Below are positions 29,558-40,581 of a DNA stretch of 64,000 nucleotides, in pieces. The position numbers were made by a program, and so were the translations under genes. The notes below the pieces were generated by a model. That model saw nothing but the letters and a program-made list of their open reading frames with translations. It made no database searches and had not been told where the DNA came from. Each line of letters begins with the position of its first letter. Within the stretch, counting starts at the first letter, position 1. This DNA is from Bordetella ansorpii. GTDB taxonomy: Bacteria; Pseudomonadota; Gammaproteobacteria; Burkholderiales; Burkholderiaceae_B. The DNA is taken from NCBI RefSeq assembly GCF_900078315.1, contig NZ_FKBS01000006.1, positions 218,865 through 282,864 on the forward strand, in the 5' to 3' direction.

Positions 29558-30292
29558 CTACGGGCGTTGCGGGCACTCGGGAATGGCGCCCCATGCGCGG
29601 TTGGGCGCACAGTACTTGTTGCGGGCGTTCCAGGAGCAGGTGGGGCGCTCGAAGAAGCCCTGGTTCGAACACTGGGCCAGTTCGTGGCGCAGGGATTCCT
29701 GCCAGTTGCCCGGATTGTTCTGCGGCGCGGCCGGTTGCGCCGGTTGTCCCATGGCCATCGGCTGCGACGGCTGGCCCATGGCCTGCTGGTTGATGGAGAC
29801 GCCGGGGGCGGGACGGATCGGGGCGACGTTCGGTTGTTGCGGCTGCTGCGCGGTGGGCTGTATGCCAGCGCCCTGGCTGCCCAGCGATTGCAGATCCAGC
29901 GTGGTGATGTCGGAGCCGCCGGTGGGCAGCGGCACGTCGGAGTTGGCGGCCAACTGGCGGGCTTCCTCCTGCGAGACGTTGGTGCGCGAGATCTGCACCG
30001 ACGGGTCGGTGACGGTGTCGAACAGCGAAACGGTGGGAATGGCCCACTCGGCGCCCGCGGGCTTGTCGGGAACGCCCAGGGATCCGTCCACGCGCGGTTG
30101 CGGAGGCTGCGCCACGTAGGGGCGGCCATTGGCATCCAGCACGGGTTGCTGGGAGGCTTCGGTTTCTTCCTGCCCGGGAGCGGGCGTGGCCTGCGGAGCA
30201 TGCGCCACCAGCCAGTCACCCAGTTGGATGCCCCCGAAGGCGGCCGCGCCGACCGCCAGCAGAAGCACCGCGAACAATACACGCCACGACAT
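29558..30292 (-). CDS. Membrane-anchored or secreted Pro/Gln-rich protein, C-terminal Cys cluster
   Basis: This 244-residue protein starts with a hydrophobic segment (about 5-25) that is a signal anchor or signal peptide. The middle is low-complexity Pro/Gln/Ala. The last 50 residues form a compact Cys module: C-x9-C in LAQCSNQGFFERPTC, then KYCAPN and the terminal PECPQ, suggesting disulfides in the periplasm. I do not know a function. It is transcribed away from bfr's terminator and lies upstream of the prfC 3' end region only by position. Confidence 0.65.
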   Translation of the reverse strand: MSWRVLFAVLLLAVGAAAFGGIQLGDWLVAHAPQATPAPGQEETEASQQPVLDANGRPYVAQPPQPRVDGSLGVPDKPAGAEWAIPTVSLFDTVTDPSVQISRTNVSQEEARQLAANSDVPLPTGGSDITTLDLQSLGSQGAGIQPTAQQPQQPNVAPIRPAPGVSINQQAMGQPSQPMAMGQPAQPAAPQNNPGNWQESLRHELAQCSNQGFFERPTCSWNARNKYCAPNRAWGAIPECPQRP

Positions 30293-30321
30293 TGATACCC
30301 TCTACCGCCTGCCTGGGCAGG

Positions 30322-31929
30322 CTATACCTTGTCTGCGAAGACCTTGCCGCCATGCTCGCGCATGGCGTGAAATTTAACGTTTGGATACAGCTCTTCGGCT
30401 ACCCGCAGCTGGGCCGCGGAACCGCTCAGGAAGGCCACCGCATCGACGACATCATAGGCGATATGGGCGGCATTGGCATCCATGAACTTGCGCAACGCCT
30501 TGGGGTCGTCCGAGGTGATCCAGCGCGCCATGTTATAGCGCGAGGGCATCATCCGGGCGTCCACGCCGTACTCCGCCTTCAAGCGGTGGGCCACCACTTC
30601 GAACTGCAGCTGGCCGACCGCGCCCAGCAGCAACGCGCCACCGGCCGCCTCGGGGCGGAACACCTGGATGGCGCCCTCTTCGCCCAATTGGGTCAGGCCG
30701 ATGCGCAATTGCTTGGTGCGCAGTGGATCTTTGACCTCGACCGCCTGGAAGAGTTCGGGGGCGAAGAACGGCAGGCCGGTGAAGCGCAGCGACTCGCCTT
30801 CGGTCAATACGTCCCCTAATTGCAGCACGCCGTGGTTGGGGATGCCGATGACGTCCCCGGCATAGGCCTCGTCCAGCAGCTCGCGGCGCTGGGACAGGAA
30901 CGACACCACGTTGTTGGGCCGCATTTCCTTGTTGTTGCGCGCCACCTTCAGGCGCATGCCGCGCTCGAAGCGGCCCGAGCTGACGCGCACGAACGCCACG
31001 CGGTCGCGGTGCGCCGGGTCCATGTTGGCCTGCACCTTGAAGACCACGCCCGTGAACTTGGGCTCTTCGGGCTGCACGGTGCGTTCCAGCGCGATGCGGG
31101 CGCCCGGCGGCGGGGCTTGTTCGACCAGGGCGTCCAGCACTTCCTGCACGCCGAAGTTGTTGATGGCCGAGCCGAAGAACACGGGCGTCTGCTTGCCCGC
31201 CAGGAAGGCGTCGCGGTCGAAGGCGGGCGACGCCTCGGTGATCAGGTCGATCTCGCCGCTGGCCTGCTCGAAGGCGGCGCCGAAGCGCTGGGCGATCTCG
31301 GGATTCTTCAGGCCCTGGATGATGTCGTCGTCGTCCGAACGGCGTTCCTGGCCCGGACGGAACAGGCGCATGCGGTCGCGGCGGATGTCGAACACGCCGC
31401 CGAAGGCCTTGCCCATGCCGACCGGCCACGAGAACGGCACGGCGTCCATGCCGATGTGCGATTCGATCTCGGACAGCAGTTCCAGCGGCTCGCGGACTTC
31501 ACGGTCCATCTTGTTGATGAACGTGATGATCGGCGTGTTGCGCGCACGGCAGACCTGCAGCAGGCGGATGGTCTGCGGTTCGACACCGTTGGCGGCGTCG
31601 ATCACCATCAGCGCCGCATCCACGGCGGTCAGCACGCGGTAGGTGTCTTCGGAGAAGTCCTGGTGGCCCGGGGTGTCCAGCAGGTTGATGACGCAGTCGC
31701 GGTATTCCATCTGCATCACGGACGAGGCCACCGAGATGCCGCGCTGCTTTTCGATTTCCATCCAGTCGGACGAGGCGTGGCGCGAGGCCTTGCGGGCCTT
31801 CACGCTGCCGGCGATCTGGATGGCGCCTGCGAACAGCAGCAGCTTCTCGGTCAGCGTGGTCTTGCCCGCGTCCGGGTGGGAAATGATGGCGAACGTGCGT
31901 CGCCGCGCGACTTCTTGGGTGATGGTCAT
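30322..31929 (-). CDS. prfC: Peptide chain release factor 3
   Basis: This 535-residue translational GTPase recycles RF1/RF2 from terminated ribosomes. The G1 motif is SHPDAGKTT near residues 18-26, G3 is DTPGHQDF and G4 is NKMDR; domains II and III follow (VFKVQANMDPAHRDRVAF, LQFEVVAHRLKAEYGVD). The start is the ATG at 31929 (MTITQEVARRRTFAIIS). Length is normal for RF3. Confidence 0.96.
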   Translation of the reverse strand: MTITQEVARRRTFAIISHPDAGKTTLTEKLLLFAGAIQIAGSVKARKASRHASSDWMEIEKQRGISVASSVMQMEYRDCVINLLDTPGHQDFSEDTYRVLTAVDAALMVIDAANGVEPQTIRLLQVCRARNTPIITFINKMDREVREPLELLSEIESHIGMDAVPFSWPVGMGKAFGGVFDIRRDRMRLFRPGQERRSDDDDIIQGLKNPEIAQRFGAAFEQASGEIDLITEASPAFDRDAFLAGKQTPVFFGSAINNFGVQEVLDALVEQAPPPGARIALERTVQPEEPKFTGVVFKVQANMDPAHRDRVAFVRVSSGRFERGMRLKVARNNKEMRPNNVVSFLSQRRELLDEAYAGDVIGIPNHGVLQLGDVLTEGESLRFTGLPFFAPELFQAVEVKDPLRTKQLRIGLTQLGEEGAIQVFRPEAAGGALLLGAVGQLQFEVVAHRLKAEYGVDARMMPSRYNMARWITSDDPKALRKFMDANAAHIAYDVVDAVAFLSGSAAQLRVAEELYPNVKFHAMREHGGKVFADKV

Positions 31930-31975
31930 GATGCGGGGATTTTACAAGCGGCGTCCTGGGGGCGGCCCGGCGCGC

Positions 31976-32605
31976 TTACGTATGGCGGCGGAACGTGGCC
32001 AGCACGACGCCGGCCAGGATGAACAGCGAGCCGAACACCCGGTTCATCAGGCGGATGTGGCTGGCGCTGCGCAGCAGGCGCAGCACCTTGGCGGCCAGCA
32101 GCGTGTAGACGCCCATGGCCACCAGGTCGGTGAAGGCCAGCGTGCCGGCGATCGCCAGGTACTGCGGCGTCAGCGACAGCGCGGGATCGACGAACTGCGG
32201 CACCACGGCCATCAGGAACACCGTGCCCTTGGGGTTGGTGATGTTGATGAGCATGCCGCGCACGATCAGGTCGCGGATCGAGGACTGGCCGGGATCGCCG
32301 CCGTCGACCGCCACGGGGGCGGCGTCGGTGCGGATCTGGCGGATGCCCAGGTAGATCAGGTAGGCCACGCCCAGGTACTTCACCACCGCGAAGGCGGTTT
32401 CGGACGTGGCCAGCAACGCGCCCAGCCCCACCGCCACGATCATGAACTGGATCAGGATGCCCAGGATCAGGCCGGCCGTGTTCCAGTAGCCGCGCGCGAA
32501 GCCGTACTTCAGCCCCGACGACATGGCCGAGATGGCCCCGGCGCCGGGCGAGAAGGAAATGGCCCAGGAGGCAACGAAGAAGGTCAACCAGGTCGACAGC
32601 GGCAT
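31976..32605 (-). CDS. LysE/RhtB-family exporter
   Basis: This 209-residue protein has about six helices and the LysE/RhtB signature FSPGAGAISAMSSGLKYGFARG plus LINITNPKGTVFLMAVVPQF. The family exports amino acids such as homoserine, threonine or lysine. Start at ATG 32605. No LysG-type regulator is adjacent; rhlE lies 34 bases upstream on the same strand, so readthrough expression is possible. Confidence 0.88.
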   Translation of the reverse strand: MPLSTWLTFFVASWAISFSPGAGAISAMSSGLKYGFARGYWNTAGLILGILIQFMIVAVGLGALLATSETAFAVVKYLGVAYLIYLGIRQIRTDAAPVAVDGGDPGQSSIRDLIVRGMLINITNPKGTVFLMAVVPQFVDPALSLTPQYLAIAGTLAFTDLVAMGVYTLLAAKVLRLLRSASHIRLMNRVFGSLFILAGVVLATFRRHT

Positions 32606-32639
32606 GATCCAGGATGCGTGGCGTGGAGGATCGGCGAGT

Positions 32640-34193
<1,554 letters not shown>

Positions 34194-34213
34194 GACAACT
34201 CCAGCGGCAAGCC

Positions 34214-34234
34214 TGTCGCTCAGGGGGAGCGACA
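34214..34234 (-). promoter_or_regulatory. Hairpin in the rhlE 5' leader
   Basis: An 8-bp stem TGTCGCTC / GAGCGACA with a five-base C-rich loop ends about 20 bases before the TTG start codon. It could act as a translational control or thermosensor-like element. Structural evidence only. Confidence 0.35.
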
Positions 34235-34389
34235 CCAATCCAGGCATGCAAATGAGGAGAAAGGGGGCCGGACCCGTCGGGGTTATGAGGCGGCGGGAGC
34301 CCCGGCACAGGCGGCGAGATTGCGCCTGCGGCGGCGTGCTGATTGGGATAGCACGCGGCGCATTGTAGCTGATCTTACTGAAAACCTGG

Positions 34390-34406
34390 GCGGTGAAGAT
34401 CACCGC
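34390..34406 (-). terminator. Candidate terminator after the KAP NTPase gene
   Basis: On the minus strand GCGGTG-ATCTT-CACCGC is followed by CCAGGTTTTC. It is a short hairpin with a delayed T-run about 35 bases after the KAP stop codon. A smaller TGAGG/CCTCA hairpin overlaps the stop itself. Confidence 0.4.
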
Positions 34407-34441
34407 GTGGTTGAGACTTATGCTCTACGTCACGTGAGGGT

Positions 34442-36589
34442 TCAATCCTCAGGCTGGTGATTGAAGGCCCTGAGTATGAGTGCGATATCTTCGTGCTGCA
34501 TTTTTTCTAGGAACCATTGGTACGAGGAATGCTCCGGAGATCTCCGGATAAGCGATGCGAGCTCTTCACCATTTCCCAGAAAGCCGTAGATATGGCGCGA
34601 GGGAAGCTGATCTTTCTCGTATTGCATGACATAGGCCAAGCCCTCGGGTCTGCGGCAAAGTGCCATGAGTGCACGGTATCCCCGGACATCTCGATCATCG
34701 GCCAACTTTCCCATGCCCTTCAGTACAGATCTCAGGTGTTTTTCCCGAACGACTGTCCCTGCTTGAAAGGCTTGCTCGGCGCGTGCTAGCCAGACTTCTA
34801 TGCATTGCGAAAACTCTTCGGGATCGAAGCCCGTCGCACGACCAGCCGCGCCCTCCATGTCCTTCAGGTTCGTCAACAGTGCCTGTCCATAGGCTAGTGG
34901 CGTAGAGTGAACGAAGCCGAGAAGTAACTCTAGCTTATCTGCGCCGCAGAGACGAACGCATTTCGCTGCTAGTTCCCCCAGTCCGTCAAGATTCTGTGTC
35001 CAATCGTCGTCCTCAAGCTTGGCGTAATCGTAAGCGTGTAGTAGCTCCTGAAACAGTCCTGCATGATCAACGTCTTTTCTTGATTCCACGAATGTCATCG
35101 AGGCTTGAATCAGCCATTGCCCCTCTCGCACACCGGATTCACGGATTCTTCTGCCGATCTCCGCTCTAGCGGGAGCGATCAGCCATTCATAGATATGGTC
35201 TGCATTGGGTAACCCATCGAGAGAGGCGTGTACTAGAAACCGAATTAGGGTCCATGGCTCACAGATTCGGAGATCGCTGACGGAAGAGCGCTGGTCCTTT
35301 AATGGGGCAGAGAACAGAAAATCCAATGCGGCGTTGCAAACAGCGGCCTGTGCTGCATCTTTCGGAAGATAGGATTCCCAGTTTATGGAGCTCTGTGTAT
35401 ATTCTTCGACGAATCTCAGGTCAGAAAGTTTGTTCTTGACGGTGAAACGCTCTTGGACGAAATGCTGCGGGCTCTTGCCCAATGCATCTCGTATCCTTGG
35501 AAAACGTTGAAACACGGCCTCGGCTACAAGGACGTCTGCTGCATTCGCATGGTGTCTGGTCGAGACGAGGCTCAGCGTCAACCGATTGGCTAAGCGAACG
35601 ATGTCACGGGGATGCCGACAAAGTGAACATGCGATTTTGATCGCTTCGGGCATGAGCCGCTCTTCGTAGGACTCCAGTGTGCGTCCGCTACGATCCAGCC
35701 GGTCGTCCAATGTGGCCTTGAGATGACTGCGCAGTTGCCACGGAAATGCTGGTGCCAAGGGATAGGCGACCTGGACGATCTTGTCCAGATAGGCCTCCCC
35801 GCTAGCGTGGTTGCCGCTTCCCAGACTATCGCTGACAACCTCTCGATCATAGGTAACCAAGTAGGCAACCCCAGGAAAATCAGCCACTGCCTTGATCGTA
35901 CGGAATACCTCTATGGTCTCTGCCGGAGTCAAGCGGTCTACGTCGTCGACGACCACGAGGATGCTTCGATCCAAGTCAATCAGTGCATTTTCGACATCGC
36001 GTTTGCGGCGGTGCAGGGTATTCTGAACCGTCAGCGCGCTTTCGACATCGGTGACGATCTTATTGGCCTGGTCTACGCCGTTGCCGATGCTTTCGGCGAT
36101 AGAACCAGCCACTGTCATCGCGTTGCCGATGGCTTCCGCTGATACGCCGACCAGGCTTACTCCTGGAACATGCTTCAAATACTTCAGGTGTCGGAGCAGG
36201 CCGACATAGCCCAGAATGCGTTTGGAGACAGTTAGCGCCTTCCCAGTGGCGGCTTCACCACTGCCTTCATTGATACCTGCAGCCAACTCCGTCAGCAGGG
36301 CTTCCACCAGCGCTTCGGATCCGGAGAGCATCCATGGGCTGAATTGGACGATGATCGGTCCGGACTCGGGCGAACTATCGAGATTTTGTTTGATCATTTC
36401 GATGATCGATGATTTTCCAGACCCCCAGGGTCCCTCGATCCCCACGACGATACCCGGACCACCGGGGCGAACTTTCAACAGATTGCCGATCTGGTGTGCA
36501 AAGTCCGTTCGGCCGTATTGATCGCCTTCAGCAGAGGGTTTGTCCGCAAGCAATTCGGGCTTGCCGGGGTACGCGCTATCGTCATACAT
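34442..36589 (-). CDS. KAP-family P-loop NTPase
   Basis: This 715-residue KAP-family STAND-like ATPase has Walker A GPWGSGKS (53-60) and the extended Walker B ILVVVDDVD (210-218) followed by RLTPAE. The region between them contains a Gly/Ala-rich stretch (about 143-172) in the place where KAP proteins usually carry membrane helices; here it looks only weakly hydrophobic. The C-terminal 400 residues are helical and unassigned. The ATG at 36589 has GAGG upstream. Codon use and GC are clearly lower than in neighbouring genes, which points to transfer. Some KAP proteins (such as PifA) block phages; a defence role here is inference. Confidence 0.85.
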   Translation of the reverse strand: MYDDSAYPGKPELLADKPSAEGDQYGRTDFAHQIGNLLKVRPGGPGIVVGIEGPWGSGKSSIIEMIKQNLDSSPESGPIIVQFSPWMLSGSEALVEALLTELAAGINEGSGEAATGKALTVSKRILGYVGLLRHLKYLKHVPGVSLVGVSAEAIGNAMTVAGSIAESIGNGVDQANKIVTDVESALTVQNTLHRRKRDVENALIDLDRSILVVVDDVDRLTPAETIEVFRTIKAVADFPGVAYLVTYDREVVSDSLGSGNHASGEAYLDKIVQVAYPLAPAFPWQLRSHLKATLDDRLDRSGRTLESYEERLMPEAIKIACSLCRHPRDIVRLANRLTLSLVSTRHHANAADVLVAEAVFQRFPRIRDALGKSPQHFVQERFTVKNKLSDLRFVEEYTQSSINWESYLPKDAAQAAVCNAALDFLFSAPLKDQRSSVSDLRICEPWTLIRFLVHASLDGLPNADHIYEWLIAPARAEIGRRIRESGVREGQWLIQASMTFVESRKDVDHAGLFQELLHAYDYAKLEDDDWTQNLDGLGELAAKCVRLCGADKLELLLGFVHSTPLAYGQALLTNLKDMEGAAGRATGFDPEEFSQCIEVWLARAEQAFQAGTVVREKHLRSVLKGMGKLADDRDVRGYRALMALCRRPEGLAYVMQYEKDQLPSRHIYGFLGNGEELASLIRRSPEHSSYQWFLEKMQHEDIALILRAFNHQPED

Positions 36590-36692
36590 AGTAGTAGCCT
36601 CAGGATCGCGCTTAGCGCATGTCACGTCTGCGTATGCATCCGATGGATCTCATTACAGATATAACGACTTCATAGCCGGGCTATTTTTTTAT

Positions 36693-36722
36693 CATTCGAT
36701 TATTTCTAATCTAAGTCGAATG
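36693..36722. promoter_or_regulatory. AT-rich inverted repeat upstream of the KAP gene
   Basis: CATTCGA / TCGAATG, 7-bp arms with a 16-base AT-rich centre, lies about 100 bases upstream of the KAP start in the most AT-rich stretch of the window. It is a possible operator or promoter region of the acquired gene. Confidence 0.35.
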
Positions 36723-36830
36723 TATTGGGACCGTTGTGGGTTTTGTGATGTGGAATCAGTGCAGAGCCCGTTGGGCATCTATGTGAAGGAAGCTGTTTTC
36801 ACCGCTAACGAGCCCAGCCCGACAAAGCGA

Positions 36831-38573
36831 TCAATCCACACTCTTTGCCTCGATCTCCAATCCGTCCCGCGACATCACCTGCAACTTCGGCATCAAGCCC
36901 AGCAGATGCCTGGAATATTCGTGCTGCGGGGTGCGGAACAGCGTTTCGGTGTCGGCCACTTCCAGCAACTGTCCATGCCGCATCACGCCCACCCGGTCGC
37001 ACATCTGGCGGATCACGGGCAGGTCGTGGCTGATGAACAGCATGGTCAGGCGCAACTGTTCTTGAAGATCCTTCAAGAGATTCAGGATTTGCGCCTGGAT
37101 GGATACGTCCAGTGCGGAGGTCGGTTCGTCGCAGATCAGGAAGCGCGGCCGGGTGGCCAGCGCGCGGGCGATGCAGATGCGTTGGCGCTGGCCGCCGGAG
37201 AACTCGTGGGGATAGCGCTGCGCGGCCTGTGCGCCCAGCCCGACCACGTCCAGCAGGTCGGCGACGATACGGCGCGCCTGGGCTTCGCTGTCGGCCAGTT
37301 TGTGGAAGCGGATGGGCTCGGCCACGATGTCCAGCACGCGCATGCGCGGATTCACCGACGAATACGGATCCTGGAACACCATCTGGATCTGCCGGCGAAA
37401 CGGGGTCAGCGCCCGCTCGCCGCGCAAGGCCGTCAGATTGGTGCCGGCGAAGGTGACCGAGCCGCTGCTGGGGGTGTACAGCCCCGAGATCAACCGCGCC
37501 ACCGTCGATTTGCCCGAGCCCGATTCGCCGACCAGGCCGAAGACTTCTCCCTCGGCGATGGACAGGTCCACCTGTTTGACCGCATCCAGGGTGCGGCGGT
37601 TGCGTTTCAGAAAGGCGTTGCGCAATACGAAGCGCATGCCCAGGTCCTGGACCTGCACCAGCGGCGCGCCGTCCTGCGTGCCGCCGAACTCGCGGCGCTG
37701 GCCCAGCCAGTGCGTGGCGATGTCCAGCGGGGCGGCGGGCGTGCGCACGTCCTCGATGTAGGTCACCAGCGGAAAGCGCCGCAGCTTCACGTCGGGCCGG
37801 GGCACGGCAGAGATCAGGCTGCGCGTGTAGGGATGGTCGGGATCGCCCAGGATCTTGGCGGTGGGGCCCTGTTCGACCAGGCGGCCGCGGTACAGCACCG
37901 CGACGCGGTCGGTCACGTCCGCGATCACGCCCATGTCGTGCGTGATGAGGATCATGCCCACCTGCTGCTCTTTGCACAGCTTGCGCAGCAGGTCGAGGAT
38001 CTGCGCCTGGATGGACACGTCCAGCGCGGTGGTGGGCTCGTCGGCGATGATGACGTCGGGCTCGCAGCACAGCGCCAGCGCGATCACCACGCGTTGCCGC
38101 ATGCCGCCCGAGAACTGGTGCGGGTACTGTTTCACGCGTAGTTCGGGCTGGTCGATGCCTACCTGCTGCAACAGCGCGACGGCGCGGCGGCGGCCATCGG
38201 CCGGCGATACGCCCAGGTGCACCTGCATGGTCTCGACCAGTTGGCTTTCCACGGTCTGCAAGGGATCGAGCGAGGTCAGCGGATCCTGGAAGATCATGCC
38301 GATGCGGCGGCCACGCACCTTGCGCTGTTCGGGCGCCGGCAGCGCGTCGATGCGCTGGCCTTCCAGGCGCACCTGCCCGCCGGTCAGCCTGCCGGGCGCC
38401 TCCAGCAGGCCGATGACGGCGTTGCCGATGGTGGATTTGCCCGCGCCGGATTCGCCGACCACGCCGAGGATTTCTCCGGGTTCCAGCGACAGCGAGATGC
38501 CGTCCACCGCCACGTGGTTGCCGCGGCGGCTGGGAAATTCGATGCGGATGGCGTCGATGTCTAGCAGGGCCAT
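36831..38573 (-). CDS. Dipeptide/glutathione-type ABC transporter ATPase, two fused NBDs
   Basis: This 580-residue protein carries two complete ABC ATPase domains (DppD-like then DppF-like), as in GsiA/YejF. NBD1 has [17 protein letters not shown] and [15 protein letters not shown]2 has [17 protein letters not shown] and [11 protein letters not shown]. It is the last gene of a minus-strand operon in the order binding protein, permease, permease, ATPase. It energises uptake of peptides, glutathione or similar compounds. Confidence 0.93.
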   Translation of the reverse strand: MALLDIDAIRIEFPSRRGNHVAVDGISLSLEPGEILGVVGESGAGKSTIGNAVIGLLEAPGRLTGGQVRLEGQRIDALPAPEQRKVRGRRIGMIFQDPLTSLDPLQTVESQLVETMQVHLGVSPADGRRRAVALLQQVGIDQPELRVKQYPHQFSGGMRQRVVIALALCCEPDVIIADEPTTALDVSIQAQILDLLRKLCKEQQVGMILITHDMGVIADVTDRVAVLYRGRLVEQGPTAKILGDPDHPYTRSLISAVPRPDVKLRRFPLVTYIEDVRTPAAPLDIATHWLGQRREFGGTQDGAPLVQVQDLGMRFVLRNAFLKRNRRTLDAVKQVDLSIAEGEVFGLVGESGSGKSTVARLISGLYTPSSGSVTFAGTNLTALRGERALTPFRRQIQMVFQDPYSSVNPRMRVLDIVAEPIRFHKLADSEAQARRIVADLLDVVGLGAQAAQRYPHEFSGGQRQRICIARALATRPRFLICDEPTSALDVSIQAQILNLLKDLQEQLRLTMLFISHDLPVIRQMCDRVGVMRHGQLLEVADTETLFRTPQHEYSRHLLGLMPKLQVMSRDGLEIEAKSVD

Positions 38574-38583
38574 GGCGTCGTCC

Positions 38584-39504
38584 TCAGCGCAGCTTGGGGT
38601 TGAGCGCGTCGCGCAGCCAGTCGCCCAGCAGGTTCACCGACAGCACCAGGGCCACCAGCGCCACGCCGGGAAAGATCGAGATCCACCACATGCCCGAGAA
38701 CAGGTAGCTGTTGCCGATGCGAATCAGCGTGCCCAGCGAGGGCGCGGTGGGCGGCACGCCGACGCCCAGGAACGACAGCGTGGCCTCGGTGATGATGGCC
38801 ACGGCCAGGTGGATGGTGGCAATCACCAGCACCGGCCCCATCACGTTGGGCAGGATGTGGCGGCGCAGGATGGTGATGGGGCCGATGCCGATCAGCCTGG
38901 CGGCCTGTACGTATTCCTTGTTGCGCTCGACCAGCGTGGAGCCGCGCACCGTGCGCGCGTACTGCACCCAGCCCGAGATGCCGATGGCGAAGATCAGCAC
39001 GTACATCGCCAGTTGGTCGTGCATGTCGCGCGGCAGCAGGCCGCGGGCCACGCCGTCGATCAGCAGTGCGATCAGGATGGCCGGAAACGACAACTGCACG
39101 TCGGCGATACGCATGATGAGGCTGTCCACGCGTCCGCCCGCATAGCCGCTGATCAGGCCCAGCGACACGCCCAGCACCATGGCGAACAGCACCGAGGCCA
39201 CGCCCACCGTCAGCGAGACGCGCGCGCCGTACAGGATGGCCGACAACACGTCGCGGCCCTGGTCGTCGGTGCCCAGCAGGAACGCGGCATTGCCCTCGGG
39301 GCTCCATGACGGCGGCGTGTTCGCATCCATGATGCTCAGCGAGGCCAGGTCGAACGGATTGTGCGGCGCCACGAAGGGCGCCAGCACGGCGCCGGCCACG
39401 ATGATCAACGTGACCACGGCCGAGATGATCGCGCCGGGCGAGCGCCGGAAGCTGTACCAGAGGTCACTGTCGGCGGCGCGGGAGAACAGCAGGGTGAGGC
39501 TCAT
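38584..39504 (-). CDS. ABC transporter permease, DppC type
   Basis: This 306-residue permease has the OppC N-terminal segment (SPGAIISAVVTLI..APHNPFDLASL), about six helices, the family motif LLGTDDQGRDVLSAILYGARVSL cut here for brevity, and the EAA loop EYVQAARLIGIGP. It starts at ATG 39504, 12 bases after dppB-like gene ends, and is followed 10 bases later by the fused ATPase gene. Confidence 0.92.
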   Translation of the reverse strand: MSLTLLFSRAADSDLWYSFRRSPGAIISAVVTLIIVAGAVLAPFVAPHNPFDLASLSIMDANTPPSWSPEGNAAFLLGTDDQGRDVLSAILYGARVSLTVGVASVLFAMVLGVSLGLISGYAGGRVDSLIMRIADVQLSFPAILIALLIDGVARGLLPRDMHDQLAMYVLIFAIGISGWVQYARTVRGSTLVERNKEYVQAARLIGIGPITILRRHILPNVMGPVLVIATIHLAVAIITEATLSFLGVGVPPTAPSLGTLIRIGNSYLFSGMWWISIFPGVALVALVLSVNLLGDWLRDALNPKLR

Positions 39505-39515
39505 GCGCGTCCTTT

Positions 39516-40487
39516 TTAACGGCTCTGCACGCGCAGTCGCGGGTCGACGGCAAAGTACAGCAGGTCCACGATCAGGTTGATCAGTACGAAGAAGAAGGCG
39601 ATCAGCACGAGGTACGCGGCCATCACCGGGATGTCCACGGCGCCGATGGCCTGGATGAACAAGAGGCCCATGCCCGGCCACTGGAACACGGTCTCGGTGA
39701 TGATGGAGAACGCGATGATCGATCCCAGCTGCAGGCCGGTGATGGTGATGACGGGCACCAGGGTGTTCTTCAGCGCGTGGCGGAAATTGATCAGGCGCTC
39801 GGGCAGGCCGCGCGCGCGGGCGAACTTGATGAAGTCGGTGCGCAGCACTTCCAGCATCTCGGCGCGCACCAGCCGCATGATGAGCGTCATCTGGAACAGC
39901 GCCAACGTGATGGCCGGCATGATCAGCGCGGCCAGGCCCGAGGGCGTCAGCAGGCCGGTGGTCCATCCGCCCACCGCGATGACCTCCCCGCGCCCGAAGC
40001 TGGGCAGCCAGCGCAGCTGCACGCCGAACACCAGGATCAGCAGGATGCCGATCAGGAACGTGGGCAGGGAAATGCCCGCCAGCGACAGCGCCATGAAGGC
40101 CTTGGCCATCACGCCGCGGCGGCGCAGCGCGGTGTAGATACCCATGGGAATGCCGAAGGCCAACGCCATCAGGGCCGACACGAAGGACAGCTCCAGCGTG
40201 GCGGGCAGGCGCTCTTCGATCAGTTCGCCGACGGGCCGGCGCTGCCGGTACGAGATGCCGAAATCACCCTCCAGCGCATCGCCCACGAAGCGGGCGAACT
40301 GTACGGGAAAGGGATCGTTCAGGCCCAGGTCGGCGCGCAGCTGGGCGCGCTGGGCTTCCGTGGTGTCCTGGCCCACCATGCCGGCGATGGGATCGCCCAC
40401 GTAGCGGAACATCGAGAAGGCGATCAGCGCGACCACCAGCATGACGATCAGCGACTGCAGCAGTCGTCGCGCGATGAAGGAAAGCAT
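39516..40487 (-). CDS. ABC transporter permease, DppB type
   Basis: This 323-residue permease starts MLSFIARRLLQSLIVML, typical for DppB, with a large periplasmic loop after helix 1 (GDPIAGMVGQDT..LGLNDPFPVQF) and the EAA loop DFIKFARARGLPE. It is followed closely by the DppC partner and preceded by a strong hairpin separating it from the binding-protein gene. Confidence 0.92.
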   Translation of the reverse strand: MLSFIARRLLQSLIVMLVVALIAFSMFRYVGDPIAGMVGQDTTEAQRAQLRADLGLNDPFPVQFARFVGDALEGDFGISYRQRRPVGELIEERLPATLELSFVSALMALAFGIPMGIYTALRRRGVMAKAFMALSLAGISLPTFLIGILLILVFGVQLRWLPSFGRGEVIAVGGWTTGLLTPSGLAALIMPAITLALFQMTLIMRLVRAEMLEVLRTDFIKFARARGLPERLINFRHALKNTLVPVITITGLQLGSIIAFSIITETVFQWPGMGLLFIQAIGAVDIPVMAAYLVLIAFFFVLINLIVDLLYFAVDPRLRVQSR

Positions 40488-40540
40488 GTGCGGAGGGCCT
40501 CGGGGCCATGCGCCGCTGGGCGCGGGTTGAAAGAGTCACC

Positions 40541-40572
40541 TGCGCGCAGCGGCGCGCCGGCCGCTGCGCGCA
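40541..40572 (-). promoter_or_regulatory. Intercistronic hairpin between binding-protein and permease genes
   Basis: A 13-bp stem (core GCGCGCAGCGGC / GCCGCTGCGCGC) with a six-base loop lies in the 94-base gap after the binding-protein gene. No T-tract follows. It likely raises binding-protein mRNA stability relative to the permease genes. Confidence 0.65.
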
Positions 40573-40581
40573 AACGCGGCG

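Noticed and set aside
34447-36604. CCTCAGG at both ends of the KAP gene as an attachment-site repeat
   Set aside because: Only 7 bases, and one copy overlaps the ribosome-binding region; too short to call a target duplication.
36671-36690. Plus-strand terminator (ATAGC-CGG-GCTAT followed by seven Ts)
   Set aside because: No plus-strand gene ends upstream of it; the stem is only five pairs. Probably promoter-region AT richness.
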